Assembly (NCBI GenBank): GCA_036852015.1
Contig: JAANDG010000230.1
Coordinates: 1-64,000 of the forward strand
Length of the DNA stretch: 64,000 nucleotides
Direction: 5' to 3'
Origin: Pelodera strongyloides
Taxonomy: Eukaryota; Nematoda; Chromadorea; Rhabditida; Rhabditidae
The notes below the pieces were generated by a model that saw only the letters and a list, made by a program, of their open reading frames with translations, searched no databases and was not told the DNA's origin. Every line of letters begins with the position of its first letter. Position 1 is the first letter of the stretch. This document shows, one piece after another, positions 12,001-23,093 of this stretch. A program made the position numbers and the translations under genes.

Positions 12001-13928
12001 TATAGTTACGGTTCGTCGGGTGTACTGTATATCAGATATTGTGCCGGGTTTAGTTATGTTCTGTTGTAGCTTTCATGCAGATTTATTTGTTTACTGTGTT
12101 AACGAAGAATACGGGCCAGTATCTAAAGATAAGGAAAGCCAGAAAACGTCTAACTGATAACTTTTAGCCGCTCCTCCCGTTCCCGTGCCCGTGCCAGCTC
12201 CCGGACCTCCCGCGCCTCCCGCTCGTGCCCAGCCCAACATCAGGCCTGCTGGTTTGTGATCTTATTTTTTTGCGTTTATCTTACATGGCTATGGCTATAG
12301 GCTATTATATATCGTTCCCATAAGGGTTACTGACTAAAAGTTCCGTTAGTATTTTAGTAAAGAGCAGTAAGTTCAATGAGGACTAGGGCTAAGTTTATGA
12401 TGTTTAGGACCAGTCGCACAGCCGAGACCTCCGGTGAATGCGATTGCTCCAGCTCCACCTGCCGGCCCGATCAACGCACCTGGTATGCGAGCTTTTTTTT
12501 TTACTACAAATAATGTTTTATAAGTTGTGAGTATAATCTATGCATCTGACCCCGTATTTAGCAAATATTGTTACTGTTTTTTGGAACGTTCAAAGTTTCC
12601 TCTGCAGGTGCAGCGTCCAGCGTCATTGTCAGGCGTCGAGCTGTTGCTGTCCGACAACCAGCTCAGCCTGTGCAAGGACCAGGACAAGCACCAGGTATGT
12701 GATTTCTTTTTCTTTCTTTGTTTTTGCTACAAATACTGTTTTGATACAGTATACTCATTGGTTTTGGATTGTTCCTTATGGTTGGGTTGTGGTGTCTTAG
12801 TCTTAAGTAGTGGACTCTGGTTGGGCCTCCCTTTCTTTGTGTTGTGCTAGTATGTGTTGATGTCGCAAGGGCGATAGCTAATGCCCCAATCTCGATCTTA
12901 CAGTAAAGTATTGGAAATTCGAAAATTGCGCAAAGTTTTGTATTATTTTTCAATTGCAGTATGTTTTGACCTTTGTATGACCTTGCATTCATAGCTAATA
13001 AGTTAAAGCTTTTGATACTCTCGTCTCCTACGTGCTGAACGTAATCGGTGGTCTCTGATTTACAGTTTTATAGTAATATTTTTGAAACTGTTCCTTTGCA
13101 GGTAACGGATCCAACGTTGCCCAGAGACGACGAGCTCCTCCTGCACAACAACCGCAGCAAGGCCAGCAGCAACCGGCCGCCAGGAGACGTTGGTTTTTTT
13201 CCTGGTTCAATTCTTTATTTTCCGTGTATGACACGCTCACTTGTGGTGTTAAAAGCGAAATACCTGGCGGTCTTTGAGAATCGCGCTCAATTAAAATAGT
13301 TGGTATTGAGGCTAATTTACTGGTATTTAAGCTATGTTCATTTGCGTAAGCCGCATGAGCATGTCGGGTATACTCGATATGATTCAAAAACGCCGGTATT
13401 TTGCTTTAAATGATAATTGCTATGTTTTGATTGAAAATTATCAGGTTTTATTCAACATGTGCGAGTTTGTAGGAATTTTCCGGATTATTCTGTTCTATTA
13501 GCCACATTTTACCGCGTGTATTCTCGTCGTTTTACTCGTTTTTACTAATTGGCTGCGTCATGGCTTATTGTCAGATTGCTAATTTCCAATAGCTACTGCT
13601 GATTCTGCAGCTTTCTCTTTTCTTTGCTCGAGTTCATTTACCTGTTGGTGTTGGTCGCTACACATTAGTATTTGAAGAGGATATAAAATATTCTAAGACA
13701 TTAAGACTTTGCAATTGCTTAAATTGCTAAGAATTGAGCTTTTCAATATGACTGCTAACACCGCTCCCTTACCCGAGACCAATGACTGCTAACACTGGGC
13801 GTGTTATACCACTTGGCCGTAGATGAAGGTTTTCAGACGTAATCGGGTAGCGAACCTGTTTTTTTTTAGGTAGGTCTCCATCTTCGTCCGATTCTGGCTC
13901 CTCGTCTAAGCGGGGAAGGAGGCAATAA
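9032..13928 (+). CDS. Ten-exon gene 2, Pro/Ala-rich basic-tailed protein of unknown function
   Basis: Exons: 9032-9169, 10047-10175, 10395-10514, 10701-10829, 11420-11525, 12168-12251, 12408-12482, 12608-12694, 13102-13192 and 13874-13928. They sum to 1014 nt, giving 337 residues from the ATG to TAA. Exonic GC is far above the introns and third positions are GC-rich, which supports coding. The first ~172 residues look helical and contain pieces such as VYLDAVESCLNADRTFYG and GLRQLLMVAHCYLTTAGG. The remainder is Pro/Ala/Gln-rich with basic clusters (VRRRAVAVRQP, QRRRAPPAQQ) and ends in an Arg/Ser-type tail (SPSSSDSGSSSKRGRRQ), suggesting a nuclear or nucleic-acid-binding role by inference only. 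The exon 9 donor is weak (gttttttt). If unspliced, the frame ends at about 13281 inside a MITE. No known family is recognised. Confidence 0.72.
9399..9467 (+). pseudogene. tRNA-like sequence (Gly GCC-like), copy 1
   Basis: Starts GCGTGTAGCTCA and ends CCACGCCA. It has a perfect 5-bp anticodon stem CTTGC/GCAAG around TAGCCAT and a B-box-like GGTTCGAATC. The acceptor stem pairs 6 of 7. The T stem pairs poorly and the base before the anticodon is A rather than T, so it is probably a tRNA-derived relic or SINE head and not a working tRNA. Confidence 0.5.
9698..9766 (+). pseudogene. tRNA-like sequence, copy 2
   Basis: Second copy of the same tRNA-like segment, 299 bp downstream, carried by the tandem duplication. 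The same defects are present. Confidence 0.5.
10270..10343. repeat. Inverted repeat in intron 2 of gene 2
   Basis: TTCCGTG..TGTTTCGAGCAT at the left pairs with ATGCTCGAAACA..CACGGAA at the right, about 74 bp overall. Likely a tiny MITE or intron hairpin. Confidence 0.6.
10547..10571. repeat. Perfect 11-bp-arm hairpin in intron 3 of gene 2
   Basis: TGTACGGTCAT, loop TTG, then ATGACCGTACA. No repeat partner of the arms was seen elsewhere in the window. Confidence 0.75.
11570..11870. repeat. Diverged ~125-bp tandem repeat in intron 5 of gene 2
   Basis: Three units are marked by CTAAGTGCTATGTTTCACGG, CTAAGAACGCTATGTTTTAC and CTAAGCACGCTATGTTTTGC. Units 1 and 2 are each followed by TTTTAAATTG and a GAAG/CAAGGAGTTTT block. 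Confidence 0.6.
13249..13409. mobile_element. TTAA MITE, copy 2
   Basis: TTAA at 13249-13252 and 13406-13409, with ends AGCGAAATACC and CGCCGGTATTTTGC. It lies just downstream of exon 9 of gene 2 and supplies the stop codon if that exon is not spliced. Confidence 0.75.
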
Positions 13929-13929
13929 T

Positions 13930-14580
13930 TTTTATTAAGGTAAGAACTGCCCGTTTTGTTTGTGTGCTTAGTATTTTTGGGTCAAATATTGGCTTGTATG
14001 ACGGTATGACCGTATGGCGTTCAAATTAGAATAATTTGAGTGTCGGCAGTTATGGTCTTGTCTAATAACGAATACATGTGTCCTTTCCTTGTGATTGCGC
14101 TTGCTTTGTGTGCTAATGTGCGACATCTGACTTTAGGCCCATTACTTGTTATTTTCAGTTTTTTCCCACGATGGTCTATGAGCTACCAAAAAAATTGAAA
14201 AAAAAAAAAAACTGCTCAGCCATCGATGGAGGTTTTTCATCGTTTCTTCGTTTCTTGTTTTATTATGGTGGGTGTTATGTAATTTATGTAATTGTTTTCC
14301 AGTTTAACTGGAAGTGAGTGATTTTTGTTTTTGTAACTACGATGTATTTTTGTATGCGTGATGTTACGCGGCTTTAGTATTTGTGGAGTATTTCAGCGAC
14401 GGGTGCTAATTTGCCATCAAATTTGTTTTTGAAGCTGATTTGTCGTTGATTATTATTGAAGAGATTTCAGTACGTCGCTTTACGTCGTCATGTTTGTGTT
14501 GTGTTTTATCGCGCACCAGATTAACTGGAAAGCCTTTTGAGTTGAGGTTGGTGGTGTTTTACTTTTTTTTCTTATTTTTA
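13930..14580. other. No gene seen
   Basis: Intergenic sequence after gene 2, T-rich with a poly-A tract near 14196. Nothing else supported. Confidence 0.45.
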
Positions 14581-14584
14581 CTTG

Positions 14585-14739
14585 TTAAAGCGAAATGTCG
14601 GCCGGATTTTGAAACGCATCTCAAGTACTTATGCTAGAGGGGTCTAGTTTTTATTCTAATTTTTGCTCATTTGCATATGCTGCAAAAGAAAGCAGATGTA
14701 TGTAATGCGTTTCAAAAACCGGCCGGTATTTCGCTTTAA
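14585..14739. mobile_element. TTAA MITE, copy 3
   Basis: Intact TTAA at both ends. Terminal AGCGAAATGTCGGCCGG and ACCGGCCGGTATTTCGCT. No ORF. Confidence 0.85.
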
Positions 14740-14860
14740 TGTTTTCTTTGTGTTCATTTGGTACGTTAGCGTTGTGTTTCTACGTTTTTTTACATTTAGG
14801 TCTACTTTTGTTTTGGGTAATTGGGTATGTATGGGAAACTTATTGAAATGAACCTTTCAG

Positions 14861-15193
14861 TTATATATTGTTGTACTTCGTGATGCTAATTTCCGCGGAG
14901 CTTTTTTGACTTCAGTGAAGTCACCATAGTAATATGTGAGTTGTTTTATTTTTTATGAATATTGTGTATTGTATTTTGGGTTTTCCGATCATTTTTTTTA
15001 ATTAGTCAACTTGATATTACTCTGCTAGCTACTAATTTACACAAGTGAATTTACACCTATTCAGCGTAGTCCCACTTCGTAGTGGATTTGTGAGAATTGT
15101 AATCTTTCAGAGATATATTTAATGGTCGCCTTCGAGATGTAATTGCCCCGGAGCATATACTTTGGCTTCTATGAAGTCGTGTATTTACTTAAG
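14861..15193 (+). ncRNA. Pair of duplicated exon-like modules with a shared hairpin
   Basis: Module 1 is 14861-14935 (acceptor tttcag, donor gtgagt). Module 2 is 15111-15193 (acceptor tttcag, donor gtatcc; an alternative is the gtgtgag at 15204). Aligned positions carry GACTTC-AGT-GAAGTC (14908-14922) and GGCTTC-TAT-GAAGTC (15164-15178). The stem is kept with a G-U wobble while the loop changes. Coding potential is poor. The RNA role is an inference. Confidence 0.4.
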
Positions 15194-15628
15194 GTATCCT
15201 ATTGTGTGAGTTTTTTTTTCCGAGAGTTGTGTTTTTTTTTTGGTGTTGCTCTCGTGTGATTTGGTTTTCTCTCGTTTTAGTCGTTTTGCTTTTGCTTGTT
15301 TTCTCTGGGCTTGGTCTGTGGTTTTTCATAGGGTGAACCTATTTCGACATGGTTCACTATTCTTTGTGGGCCTACAAATTCGTGACAACTTGCATCGAAA
15401 ACCGTCACCGGATGGTTTTTTCTGTAAACGCCATTTGGTGATGGGTCAACTACTTTTTTTGCGCTTTCGGCAGTTATTGCGGTTTCCCGTGGTATGGTTT
15501 TACTCTCGTGTAATTTTGTTTGCACTTTGCACTCGTTTTGCTCTCGTGTGATTTTGCATGTATTGATACTTTGCGCCGTTCATTTCATTTCCGAATTTGT
15601 TACTGGTTTTTTTTTCATGCGTTTGGAA

Positions 15629-16630
15629 ATGCCTGCGCCCAGGAATGCCTCTATTGATTTTGGTTTCAGGTACTATTCTGTGATTCTGTACGTCTATTTT
15701 TATTTACCAGACGGGAATTGTATATTTTGTAAAGAAGATATAACTGCCAGAAAAGCGACGGAGAAGGTTAAGGTGAGTACATTATGTAATATTCTGTACC
15801 TTGTCTTGCGACTATGCAGATTGTTGCTTCTACTTTGCCTTATTTGATTCTTCGATTGTATGAATGTTATTGTTGTGAGAAACTCTCATTTCCGTTTCCG
15901 ATTCGCTTGTTGAAATTTTTGTTTAAAGTGCTAGGACACTTGGTTTGTGGAACCTATCATATTCAGTGCTTCACCTGTGTTTTATGCAAATTTGTTCCGC
16001 TCTGTGTCGAACTTTGCGTATTATATATGGGAGTGAGTTTTTCAGCATTTACAATTTGTTTGCACGCGAATTGGTCGTGGGTATTGTGATTGTGAATTCA
16101 CGCACGTTGCGGATTCAATATTCGATTAGTAAGACATACTTTTTAGGTTTCGTGTCAGTCCGTTGGAGACGTCCAGTCGTGTATCAAGCCAAAGCAGCGA
16201 GGTGAAGGATATTCATGTGGTTCCCGATGTGCTCAGAAGTCAGCGATTGATGTTGTATCCGTTGTATCCAGGTAACATTTTTTATTTGTTGCCTTATTTG
16301 GTTAGGAACTGTTTGCAGTATTCAGGGTTGCAGCGTGCGAAACTAAGTTTTGTGTCTTAGTTGGTGATGCGCGGTTTCCGCGATAGGATTGGGACTCGAA
16401 TCGGTGCATATTTGGCACTGGTTTCGCCAAGTCGCCGCCCTTTCCGAATTGGTGGTGTGCGGCACCGTGCGGAGTTTCCTTAGGCTAGATAGTAGTTATC
16501 TTTGATGCAAAGACGGCTTGCGTATTAGCGTAATTGCACTTATAGTTTTGTTTGAATAAGTGTTTGTTTCAGACTGAATACTGTGTCGTATCTCGCGTTG
16601 ATTGTGTGGAAGAACCTTCTGCTTGTCTAG
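15629..16630 (+). CDS. Three-exon gene model 3, small Cys-containing protein
   Basis: Exons 15629-15772, 16147-16271 and 16573-16630 join in phase from ATG to TAG (327 nt, 108 residues). The first exon holds a hydrophobic stretch followed by CIFCKE, a CxxC pair. The second adds four Cys in SCQSVGDVQSC..SCGSRC. No family is recognised. Exons 2 and 3 share their 3' ends (CTCAGAAGT..GTTGTA.CCAG), so they belong to the same duplication pattern as the region downstream. A non-coding transcript is an alternative. Confidence 0.4.
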
Positions 16631-16970
16631 ACTTGCTCAGAAGTACCGTTGTACCCAGGTCACTACGCCACCAGACGAATAGAGTCACGTAAAGGGTATG
16701 AATTTATGGTTATATGATCTTTTTGCGGTTATAAAGTGTGTGTGTGTGTGCAGATGCTAAACTAAACTTAGATGTCTCGGGGCTAATCGGCTAATTTCAC
16801 ACCACACCTAGAACTTAGAAAACTGGTATTGGGCAATTGGGTTGTTTGCGCGATATTTGCACATTCCTAGTCGGCGTCGGCGTACATTTGGTCCACACCC
16901 GTACCCGTACATCGTTTTTTCGAGAAAACTGTTTTCAAAGACGAATTTCTAGAATTGTTTTTATTTTTAG

Positions 16971-17165
16971 GTTTCCGCCTGCCTTCAACGTGTGACTTCC
17001 GCCGTTCAAGAGTACAGTATTCCCGAGATGCAGATGTTCAGTTTGACTTCTATAACTGTGATGCTCCCGTGCCGAAAGAACCAGATACAGCGATACCGCC
17101 ACTTATCGATTTGCAGACTTCCATCCTTCTGTTGTCCCGAGAGAGAGAGAGTCAAGAACGAGAAG
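16971..17165 (+). other. Putative 195-nt exon, two open frames
   Basis: Bounded by tttttag and gtaggt. Frame 1 is open throughout and would join in phase to the exon at 18459. Frame 3 is also open and looks more protein-like (it contains RRSRVQYSRDADVQFDFYNC). A GA-rich run near the 3' end encodes RERES. Which frame, if any, is used cannot be decided here. Confidence 0.4.
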
Positions 17166-17246
17166 GTAGGTATTAAGCTTATTTTATTCGTATTATATAT
17201 AAGCTGTCATTAGTATACATACCTGTAACACGCACAGAGAGCACGG

Positions 17247-17287
17247 TATCCTTTGTTAGCGCGATAGCGCTAACATAGTTTGGGTTT
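17247..17287. repeat. 41-bp dispersed repeat with palindrome, copy 1
   Basis: Identical by eye to 53057-53097. The core is TGTTAGCGC-gata-GCGCTAACA, a 9-bp-arm palindrome. Flanks differ. Possibly the end of an unrecognised mobile element. Confidence 0.75.
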
Positions 17288-17453
17288 TTCTATAGCGATT
17301 AAGACTTTCGTTTTACATTATGTAAAGAAACGCGACAAGATCATTTAATTTCACCACCAATTTCGTATTTCGTGAGTTGTAGCACTTCCACTTTATCATT
17401 TGCAATATGTAGAATAGTAGAATGCGGGATTCCCAATTGTTACGTTATTTTCG

Positions 17454-17634
17454 CTAAAGCGAAGTGCCAGCCGGTTTTTGAAATGCATCATGGAAAACTG
17501 AATACTTATGTATTTATGCTAATTTACTCGAATTAGCTCGATTTTTTACTCTAATTTATGTTCATTTGCATAAGCTGCACACGAATGCTGGTGTACTCGA
17601 TGTGTTTCAAACACCGGCCGGTATTTCGCTTTAA
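17454..17634. mobile_element. TTAA MITE, copy 4
   Basis: Right TTAA intact (17631-17634); left end mutated (CTAAAGCGAAG). CAGCCGGTTTTTGAAATGCAT faces a right end of CACCGGCCGGTATTTCGC. Confidence 0.8.
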
Positions 17635-18458
17635 ATTAATTTTCGTTAACTTTCAAAGATTTTATGTTGTTTGAACGTTATATATGTTAGGCTGATGTAT
17701 GGTATTCTGTACTTTGAAATCATTTGTGGTGGTTGAGTGATGTACTGTATACTGTACATTGTGGTTTTTTGTGTTCGTTGATAGGAGTAGAGTGTACCGT
17801 ACGCTGAACAAACTACAAACTATATATTAGTTATTTGTGTCTAAAATTATCTCGGAGAGAATTTGTTTGTGCTTACTTTTTTGTAATAATTGTTGTTTGT
17901 TTGTAGTGATTCAGTGATTGGAATTTTTGAGTAGGGTATCGCAAATTGACAAATTTCTTTGCAGTTTGACGTTTGACGATGATAATTGGAGGTTGAAAAG
18001 TGATGGAACTCAATTTGATGTTTGAAAAACGCCGCATTCTACTATATGTCTGATTGAAGGAAAATGGATACGAATACGAGATCTTGGAACAAGTTAGTGA
18101 TGTTTCTTTTTCCCTGGAAATCTATTTCCTTTGGACTTTCTCTGTTGTGCATGCTTCATACAAGATTCGAAGTGCGAAGCTGTTTTTGTCCTTATGCCTT
18201 ATGGAAGTCGTTATTAAGGATGCACAATTATTCCGTAATAACCGATACATATCAAACGGTGATATGTTTCGGTGTTATGTATCACCCCTACATATCATCG
18301 TTCATTTCGTATGACAGTTGACCGCTTTTAAAGGCAAATAGGAACGTTTGATGTTTGAAGTGTCCTGTTGTTACGAGTCTCTTCCTGTGGGATGTAGTTG
18401 AATGTAATTTGTTTGGGAATGTAACTGGATGTTAATTTACTAAGCAGTGATTTTTTAG

Positions 18459-18626
18459 GGAGAACTGGTTGAGCGATGTGCAGGTTGTTTCTGGTCCAAC
18501 AGCCCTGCACTAGATTCCCAGGTTTCGATGTTCAAGAATCTCTATGAAATGAAAATGCCGTCACATATGAAGCCGATCTTGGGGGTTCACATTTTGGAAA
18601 CCAAAATCAAGAAACGAGTTGAGCAG
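18459..18626 (+). ncRNA. Family 1 module 1 (exon with hairpin 18478-18510)
   Basis: Acceptor tttttag, donor gtatgt. Stem GTGCAGG/CCTGCAC plus TTGTT/AACAG around loop TCTGGTCC. An outer AACTGG..CCAGGTT pairing with one bulge is possible. This copy is also open for 56 codons (it begins GELVERCAGCFWSN) and could be coding. The hairpin is directly visible; RNA function is inferred from comparison with the other copies. Confidence 0.5.
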
Positions 18627-18888
18627 GTATGTACGTACGCAAATATAGATTAGGTTTTATGTCTCAGACTGAGTTTATTAGTTCTGTAATGTTTCATAGC
18701 CATTGCTGTTTTTTTTTCTTTTTTTTCGTTATGAATTGATCGGTAAGTAAGCAAAGCTTCTTTTTTTGCCTTGCCATTATGTAGAAAGAAAAACGGTCGT
18801 GATTAGCTTAAGGTTTTCTCGATATGCTTCTCTCTGGATTCGAATAGAGTATTTTTTTCTTTGACTCCTCAAATAGTCAACCTTTCAG

Positions 18889-18975
18889 ATTGGAAAGATG
18901 AATATAGTGCTGGACACTCAGTTTATTGTTTCGAATGTTTGGAGGCTGTGGATTCGAGATCTGTTAGCAAATTGG
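18889..18975 (+). other. Putative exon between family 1 modules 1 and 2
   Basis: Follows the ctttcag at about 18890 and ends before gttagtgg. Similar segments ending ..GATTCG.GA.CT..AACAAATTG precede a related gttggtgg at about 20280 and a gttagtga at about 18090, so this piece is itself part of the duplicated unit. One frame is open. No product is recognised. Confidence 0.3.
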
Positions 18976-19280
18976 TTAGTGGTGTTTGCTTTTTTCTTTG
19001 ACTCTGAGTTTTTTGGACGTTCGATGTAGCTTGAAACAAAGTTTGAAACACTTTTTGCACCTATGGAAATAATTCTAACCGTGAGGCGGGATTTTTTTGC
19101 ATCTCGTACAGTATGTTTCTGTATTGTTTCGCATCACCATTGAATAATACAATTGTATATGATCATTTAAAAACAAAAGCCAAAAGTAAACATTTGCTTA
19201 TTATTGATTACAATGATTCTTACTTTCAACCTCTATTTCGCGGAATGTAACTGGATGTAACTTAGTAAAGCGTGTTTTAG

Positions 19281-19402
19281 AAGGTACCTGGTTGAGCGTG
19301 TGCTGTGTTGTTCTGGTCCAACAACCGCACTGTATTCCCCGGTCTTCTTTTGTTGAAGTCTTTACTTCATGAATCCGTCACCTATAGAGCCGAGTTTAGC
19401 AG
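19281..19402 (+). ncRNA. Family 1 module 2 (hairpin 19300-19330)
   Basis: Acceptor ttttag, donor gtattt. Stem GTGC/GCAC and GTTGTT/AACAAC around CTGGTCC. No frame aligned with module 1 stays open (a stop follows in the tail). Confidence 0.5.
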
Positions 19403-20633
19403 GTATTTATTTACATGTAAGCTTAGTTTTTCACACCATAGTGGTTGCGTTGACTGCAGGGAAATCGGTCTTGTAAAGTGTACAGATTGCCGCATAAGAA
19501 ATCCATGTCTAAGGTACTCTATTTCTAAGGTACTGCTCTGTCTTTCCGTATTAGCCAATTAGTAAAGGAATGTGTTTTGCGCAGAGGATTTTTCGTGTCA
19601 GCCGAGCGCAAAAGGTCATTTACTTGTATTTTTTTGTTTCAGTCACAATTCCGTCTACTGTTTGTTGAAGCCTTCCAACAGAGCTTGGTCACCTCTGTCT
19701 CGCCTCCGGCGTTTGGTGTTTTTCCGCTAATCTGTTTTCGGACTTCTGATATGGTAACTATGTTACATTTTATTTTCTGCCTACATTTTAAGTTAATTTT
19801 TGTGGCAGTATTTGGTACCTTGTATTTGTGTTGTCACAGCGTGAAATTGCGATACAATTAGTATGTGCCACGGGGAGTAGTATTGTAGTATACGCCTGTT
19901 ATGGTGCGCGATGAATGACAAATGTTTCCAATACCAATCATGCCGCGCTGCTGCGCCACCGCAATTGAAACACTCGCGCTCTTGTGGCGTACGTTTGGCG
20001 CCTCGCGCCCGCCCCATAGAATTCTGCGCCGCCCAGCTGTGGCTGTCATCTTTTTGTGTGGGGCATTTGGCGCACAGTTATGTCATGTCAGTGTAAACCT
20101 CTATATTTTTCAGTCTTCATCATCGAAGATCTGTAATTTTCGCTAGATTATCTCAAACAATAACAAAAATTCTTCAGTTCCATGGAATGCTGAAAAGATC
20201 GATATTCGCGTGATGTTTTGAGAAGTTTTGTCACTTTTGAAGAATGGAGAAAGAATTGATTCGCGAACTTGAAACAAATTGGTTGGTGGTTTTTTCGGAC
20301 TATATGTTTTCAGTTTTCTTAATTCTTATGTTTTGACAAGCCCCTTCACTCATGGAGGGATTCTCTGAGCGCACGTTACATTCTCTGTAGCTTAAAGAAA
20401 GATTCGAAGCTAGTTCTACTTCTGGAAATGGTTATTATGACAGCGGTACGTAATTGCTCGATACGTGACCACTGGTACTACATATCACCATTTTCGTATA
20501 ATCGTATGTCACATACACATTGTGTTTGAAATAAGTTTGAGAGCTTTTCTCTCTTTTGCTAGTAATTCCAATCTATCGTGGAGGAGGTACTGGAACATAA
20601 ATGGAAGGTTGGTATACGTATAACTCTTTATAG

Positions 20634-20782
20634 GTGCCCGGTTGAGCTTGTACGTGTTGCTTGTGGTCAGCACTCGTACACGGATTCCCAGTGCACTCAA
20701 TTGTTTTGTTCAAGAATACATGAAACTTGATCCAAGAAGAAGTGATGAGAGACTATGGAAAAGTGAGAGATCTGAGGTCAAG
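20634..20782 (+). ncRNA. Family 1 module 3 (hairpin 20649-20680)
   Basis: Acceptor tatag, donor gttggt. Stem TGTACG/CGTACA with inner TGTT/AGCA. The outer six pairs differ from module 1 at most positions yet stay complementary. One frame is open through the module (ending RRSDERLWKSERSEVK). Confidence 0.5.
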
Positions 20783-21013
20783 GTTGGTTTTTATTATTAT
20801 TATTTTTTTATTATTATTTTGTAAAACCTGTAATATTTTTTGTGGTTGCTCCAGACTTACAGTTTGCGTTGTGTATAACTGGAAATTTAGGATAAGATAA
20901 CAGTAAAATCAGTCGTAGACATTCTCGTCCTTTTCTGTCGTTGGCCAAGTATTTGAGAATCTGGTGGATTGTTTAGTGTACTCGTTAGTAATCAAATAAA
21001 TGCGTCTATTTAG

Positions 21014-21143
21014 GGACTCTGATCGAGCATCGTGCAGGCTGTTCTGGCGCAACAGTCTCTGCACTGGATCTCAGTGTCTTTTTGTGTGTCAAGGATTGTT
21101 TCTTGGTAATCTGTGGAAGGAAGAAGGAAGGTGGACGAATAAG
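21014..21143 (+). ncRNA. Family 1 module 4 (hairpin 21032-21064)
   Basis: Stem GTGCAG/CTGCAC and CTGTT/AACAG around CTGGCGC. An outer CTGA/TCAG replaces CTGG/CCAG of other copies. One frame is open. Confidence 0.5.
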
Positions 21144-21357
21144 GTCCGTTGACTTTAAATGTTTCTTTATTGACTTCTGAGTTTTTATATGGCATAGAGT
21201 TGAATTGAAACATGCTGTATTTATAGTGATTGACGTGATTGTATGAAATGTCAGAAACAGATTGTCTTGTTTGCATTTGTTTATGCTATACGTGTACTTA
21301 TACGTGCGTGTAACCTTTAAACAATATGAATCCTTCTTTCTCGAGTTGTCTCTTCCT

Positions 21358-21530
21358 TTAAAGCGTCGGTTTTTGAAACACATCGGGTATACACCATCAT
21401 TTTTATGCTCTTATGCAAATGAGCATAAATTAGGATTGAAAAATCGAGTCAATTTGCGAGTGATTATCATAAATACATTAGAAGAGTTGATCACGATGTG
21501 TTTCAAAAACCGGCCGGTATTACGCTTTAA
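21358..21530. mobile_element. TTAA MITE, copy 5
   Basis: TTAA at both ends. The left arm has lost part of its sequence (AGCGTCGGTTTTTGAAACAC); the right end is ACCGGCCGGTATTACGC. It sits in the intron between family 1 modules 4 and 5. Confidence 0.8.
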
Positions 21531-21595
21531 CAATTTTAGTATCTCTTGGGCGTTATATAATTGAATGAGCATGAAATATAGTAAATTTGTTTTAG

Positions 21596-21725
21596 GTGAC
21601 ACTGGTCGAAAGAACGTCTAAGATTGTTGTTGCTGCCGGCAATCTTTGTATGTGGATCCCAGTAGATCTTTTAATGTTCGAGAATGAGAGTGCTGTCATG
21701 GAAATGGAAGGTCGGATGGATTGAG
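21596..21725 (+). ncRNA. Family 1 module 5 (hairpin 21620-21646)
   Basis: Stem AAGATTG/CAATCTT, seven perfect pairs with sequence unlike modules 1-4. Outer ACTGG/CCAGT. Frame 1 is open until an in-frame TGA just before the donor. The paralogue at 26444 has its open frame in a different register, so the reading frame is not conserved. Confidence 0.5.
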
Positions 21726-21911
21726 GTTCGTTATTTAGATAATTCATTTGTAACTGTGAAATTATGATAGTGTTTCATGTGGGTTTGAAGCCATTAGATC
21801 TCAAACGATAAACGTTTGTATTTGGAATATTTCTTGATGACGTCAAGTTTATCTTGGGGGTATATCTAGTTGAATGCACCATTAACCATTTAGGAATTGG
21901 TATTTATTTAG

Positions 21912-22017
21912 GGGAGAACTGTTCGAGCATCATACGAGGTTGTTCTGGGCAAACATCCTTCGTATTGGATCACAGTGCCTTTGCTTTGTTCAAGAAACTG
22001 ATATGGAAATGAACGAG
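21912..22017 (+). ncRNA. Family 1 module 6 (hairpin 21932-21965)
   Basis: Stem ATACGA/TCGTAT, GG/CC and TGTT/AACA. Outer ACTGT/ACAGT, a compensated pair relative to CTGG/CCAG copies. One frame is open (starts GELFEHHTRLFW) and matches module 14. Nearly identical, introns included, to 26772-26889. Confidence 0.5.
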
Positions 22018-22432
22018 GTTGGTGGATATTAGGTGATGTTTCGTTTTGGCATGGCAGTATTTGAACTGACAATGTCGTATGTAGTGTACATGTACATGTA
22101 GCGATGACTTTTTGGTTTAAGTTAAGAAACATTATGCCTTCTGTTCTGAATCCTGAGTAAAAGTGCATTGTTCATTAGTTATGTTAGTTAGTTCATTAGT
22201 TAGTTACATATTGTGCAGCTCTAACTAAAAAGCTTAGCTCGCGGACTCCAGGTGTTACTTTTCTTTCCACCTGCATACTTTCTTCACATTGTGTAGTTTC
22301 CCTTGGTTTCTTAATGATTTTCGCGTATCTTCAACTTGGACGGAAGGTGAGTTTTGCGAGTAGCGCAGCTTATGCTGAGCAAGTAAAGCTGTAAGGCTAG
22401 CCATATTGTTGACTTATTTCGCTGTGTTACAG

Positions 22433-22563
22433 AGTCGAGTGGTACCGTTACGTTATCGATCCTTGGAGTGAAGTTCGACATTATGATGAAGAAAGGATTC
22501 GAAGAGCTTGGAATGAATATTTAGTCAAGAAAGCTGGATTGTGGATGAGAGTTTTGCTTGAAG
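22433..22563 (+). other. Putative exon M1
   Basis: Acceptor ttacag, donor gtttgt. One frame is open and protein-like (contains VEWYRYVIDPWSEVRHYDEE and KKAGLWMRVLLE). A diverged relative is at 23391-23513, and tails of family 1 modules 8-10 resemble it. No family is recognised. This is the strongest argument for coding within the array. Confidence 0.4.
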
Positions 22564-22736
22564 GTTTGTGAATTTTACTGTTGCTACTTTATTATTTATT
22601 GCCTGAGTAAGTTACTGAATTTCGTGTGACATTGAAATTGAAGAACAAATTTAGCGTTTGTATTTGGAATACTCTTTCATATTGATTAGTATAAGCGTAT
22701 AGTGGGATGGGGGATTTATTGAATTTAAGCTGTTGT

Positions 22737-22888
22737 TGAAAGCGAAGTACCGGCCGGTTTTTGAAACGCATTACGTACACCCTGCTTTCTTATGCAGCAT
22801 ATGCAAATCAGCAAAAATTAAAACTGGGCCCCAAATAGACCTCACTTTGCATAAATGCATAGGAAATCCGGCTGGTATTTCGCTTTAA
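22737..22888. mobile_element. TTAA MITE, copy 6
   Basis: Left end AGCGAAGTACCGGCCGG (left TTAA mutated to TGAA), right end GGCTGGTATTTCGCTTTAA. Confidence 0.8.
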
Positions 22889-23093
22889 TTGTAGTACTAT
22901 TTCATGTGACTTCGAAGACCTCTATCCTCAGAGGATAAGTGTATATTTGGTATAGAAACGCTTATTTTCTGAGGAGTAAGGCCTTCCAAGACTTATGACG
23001 CTTTTTCTCTTTCGCTAATTGTATGTACTTAATGAGCGTGCTTTTTAAGTAATGTAATGTAATTGAATATAGGCTAATCAATGTTCTTTTAAG

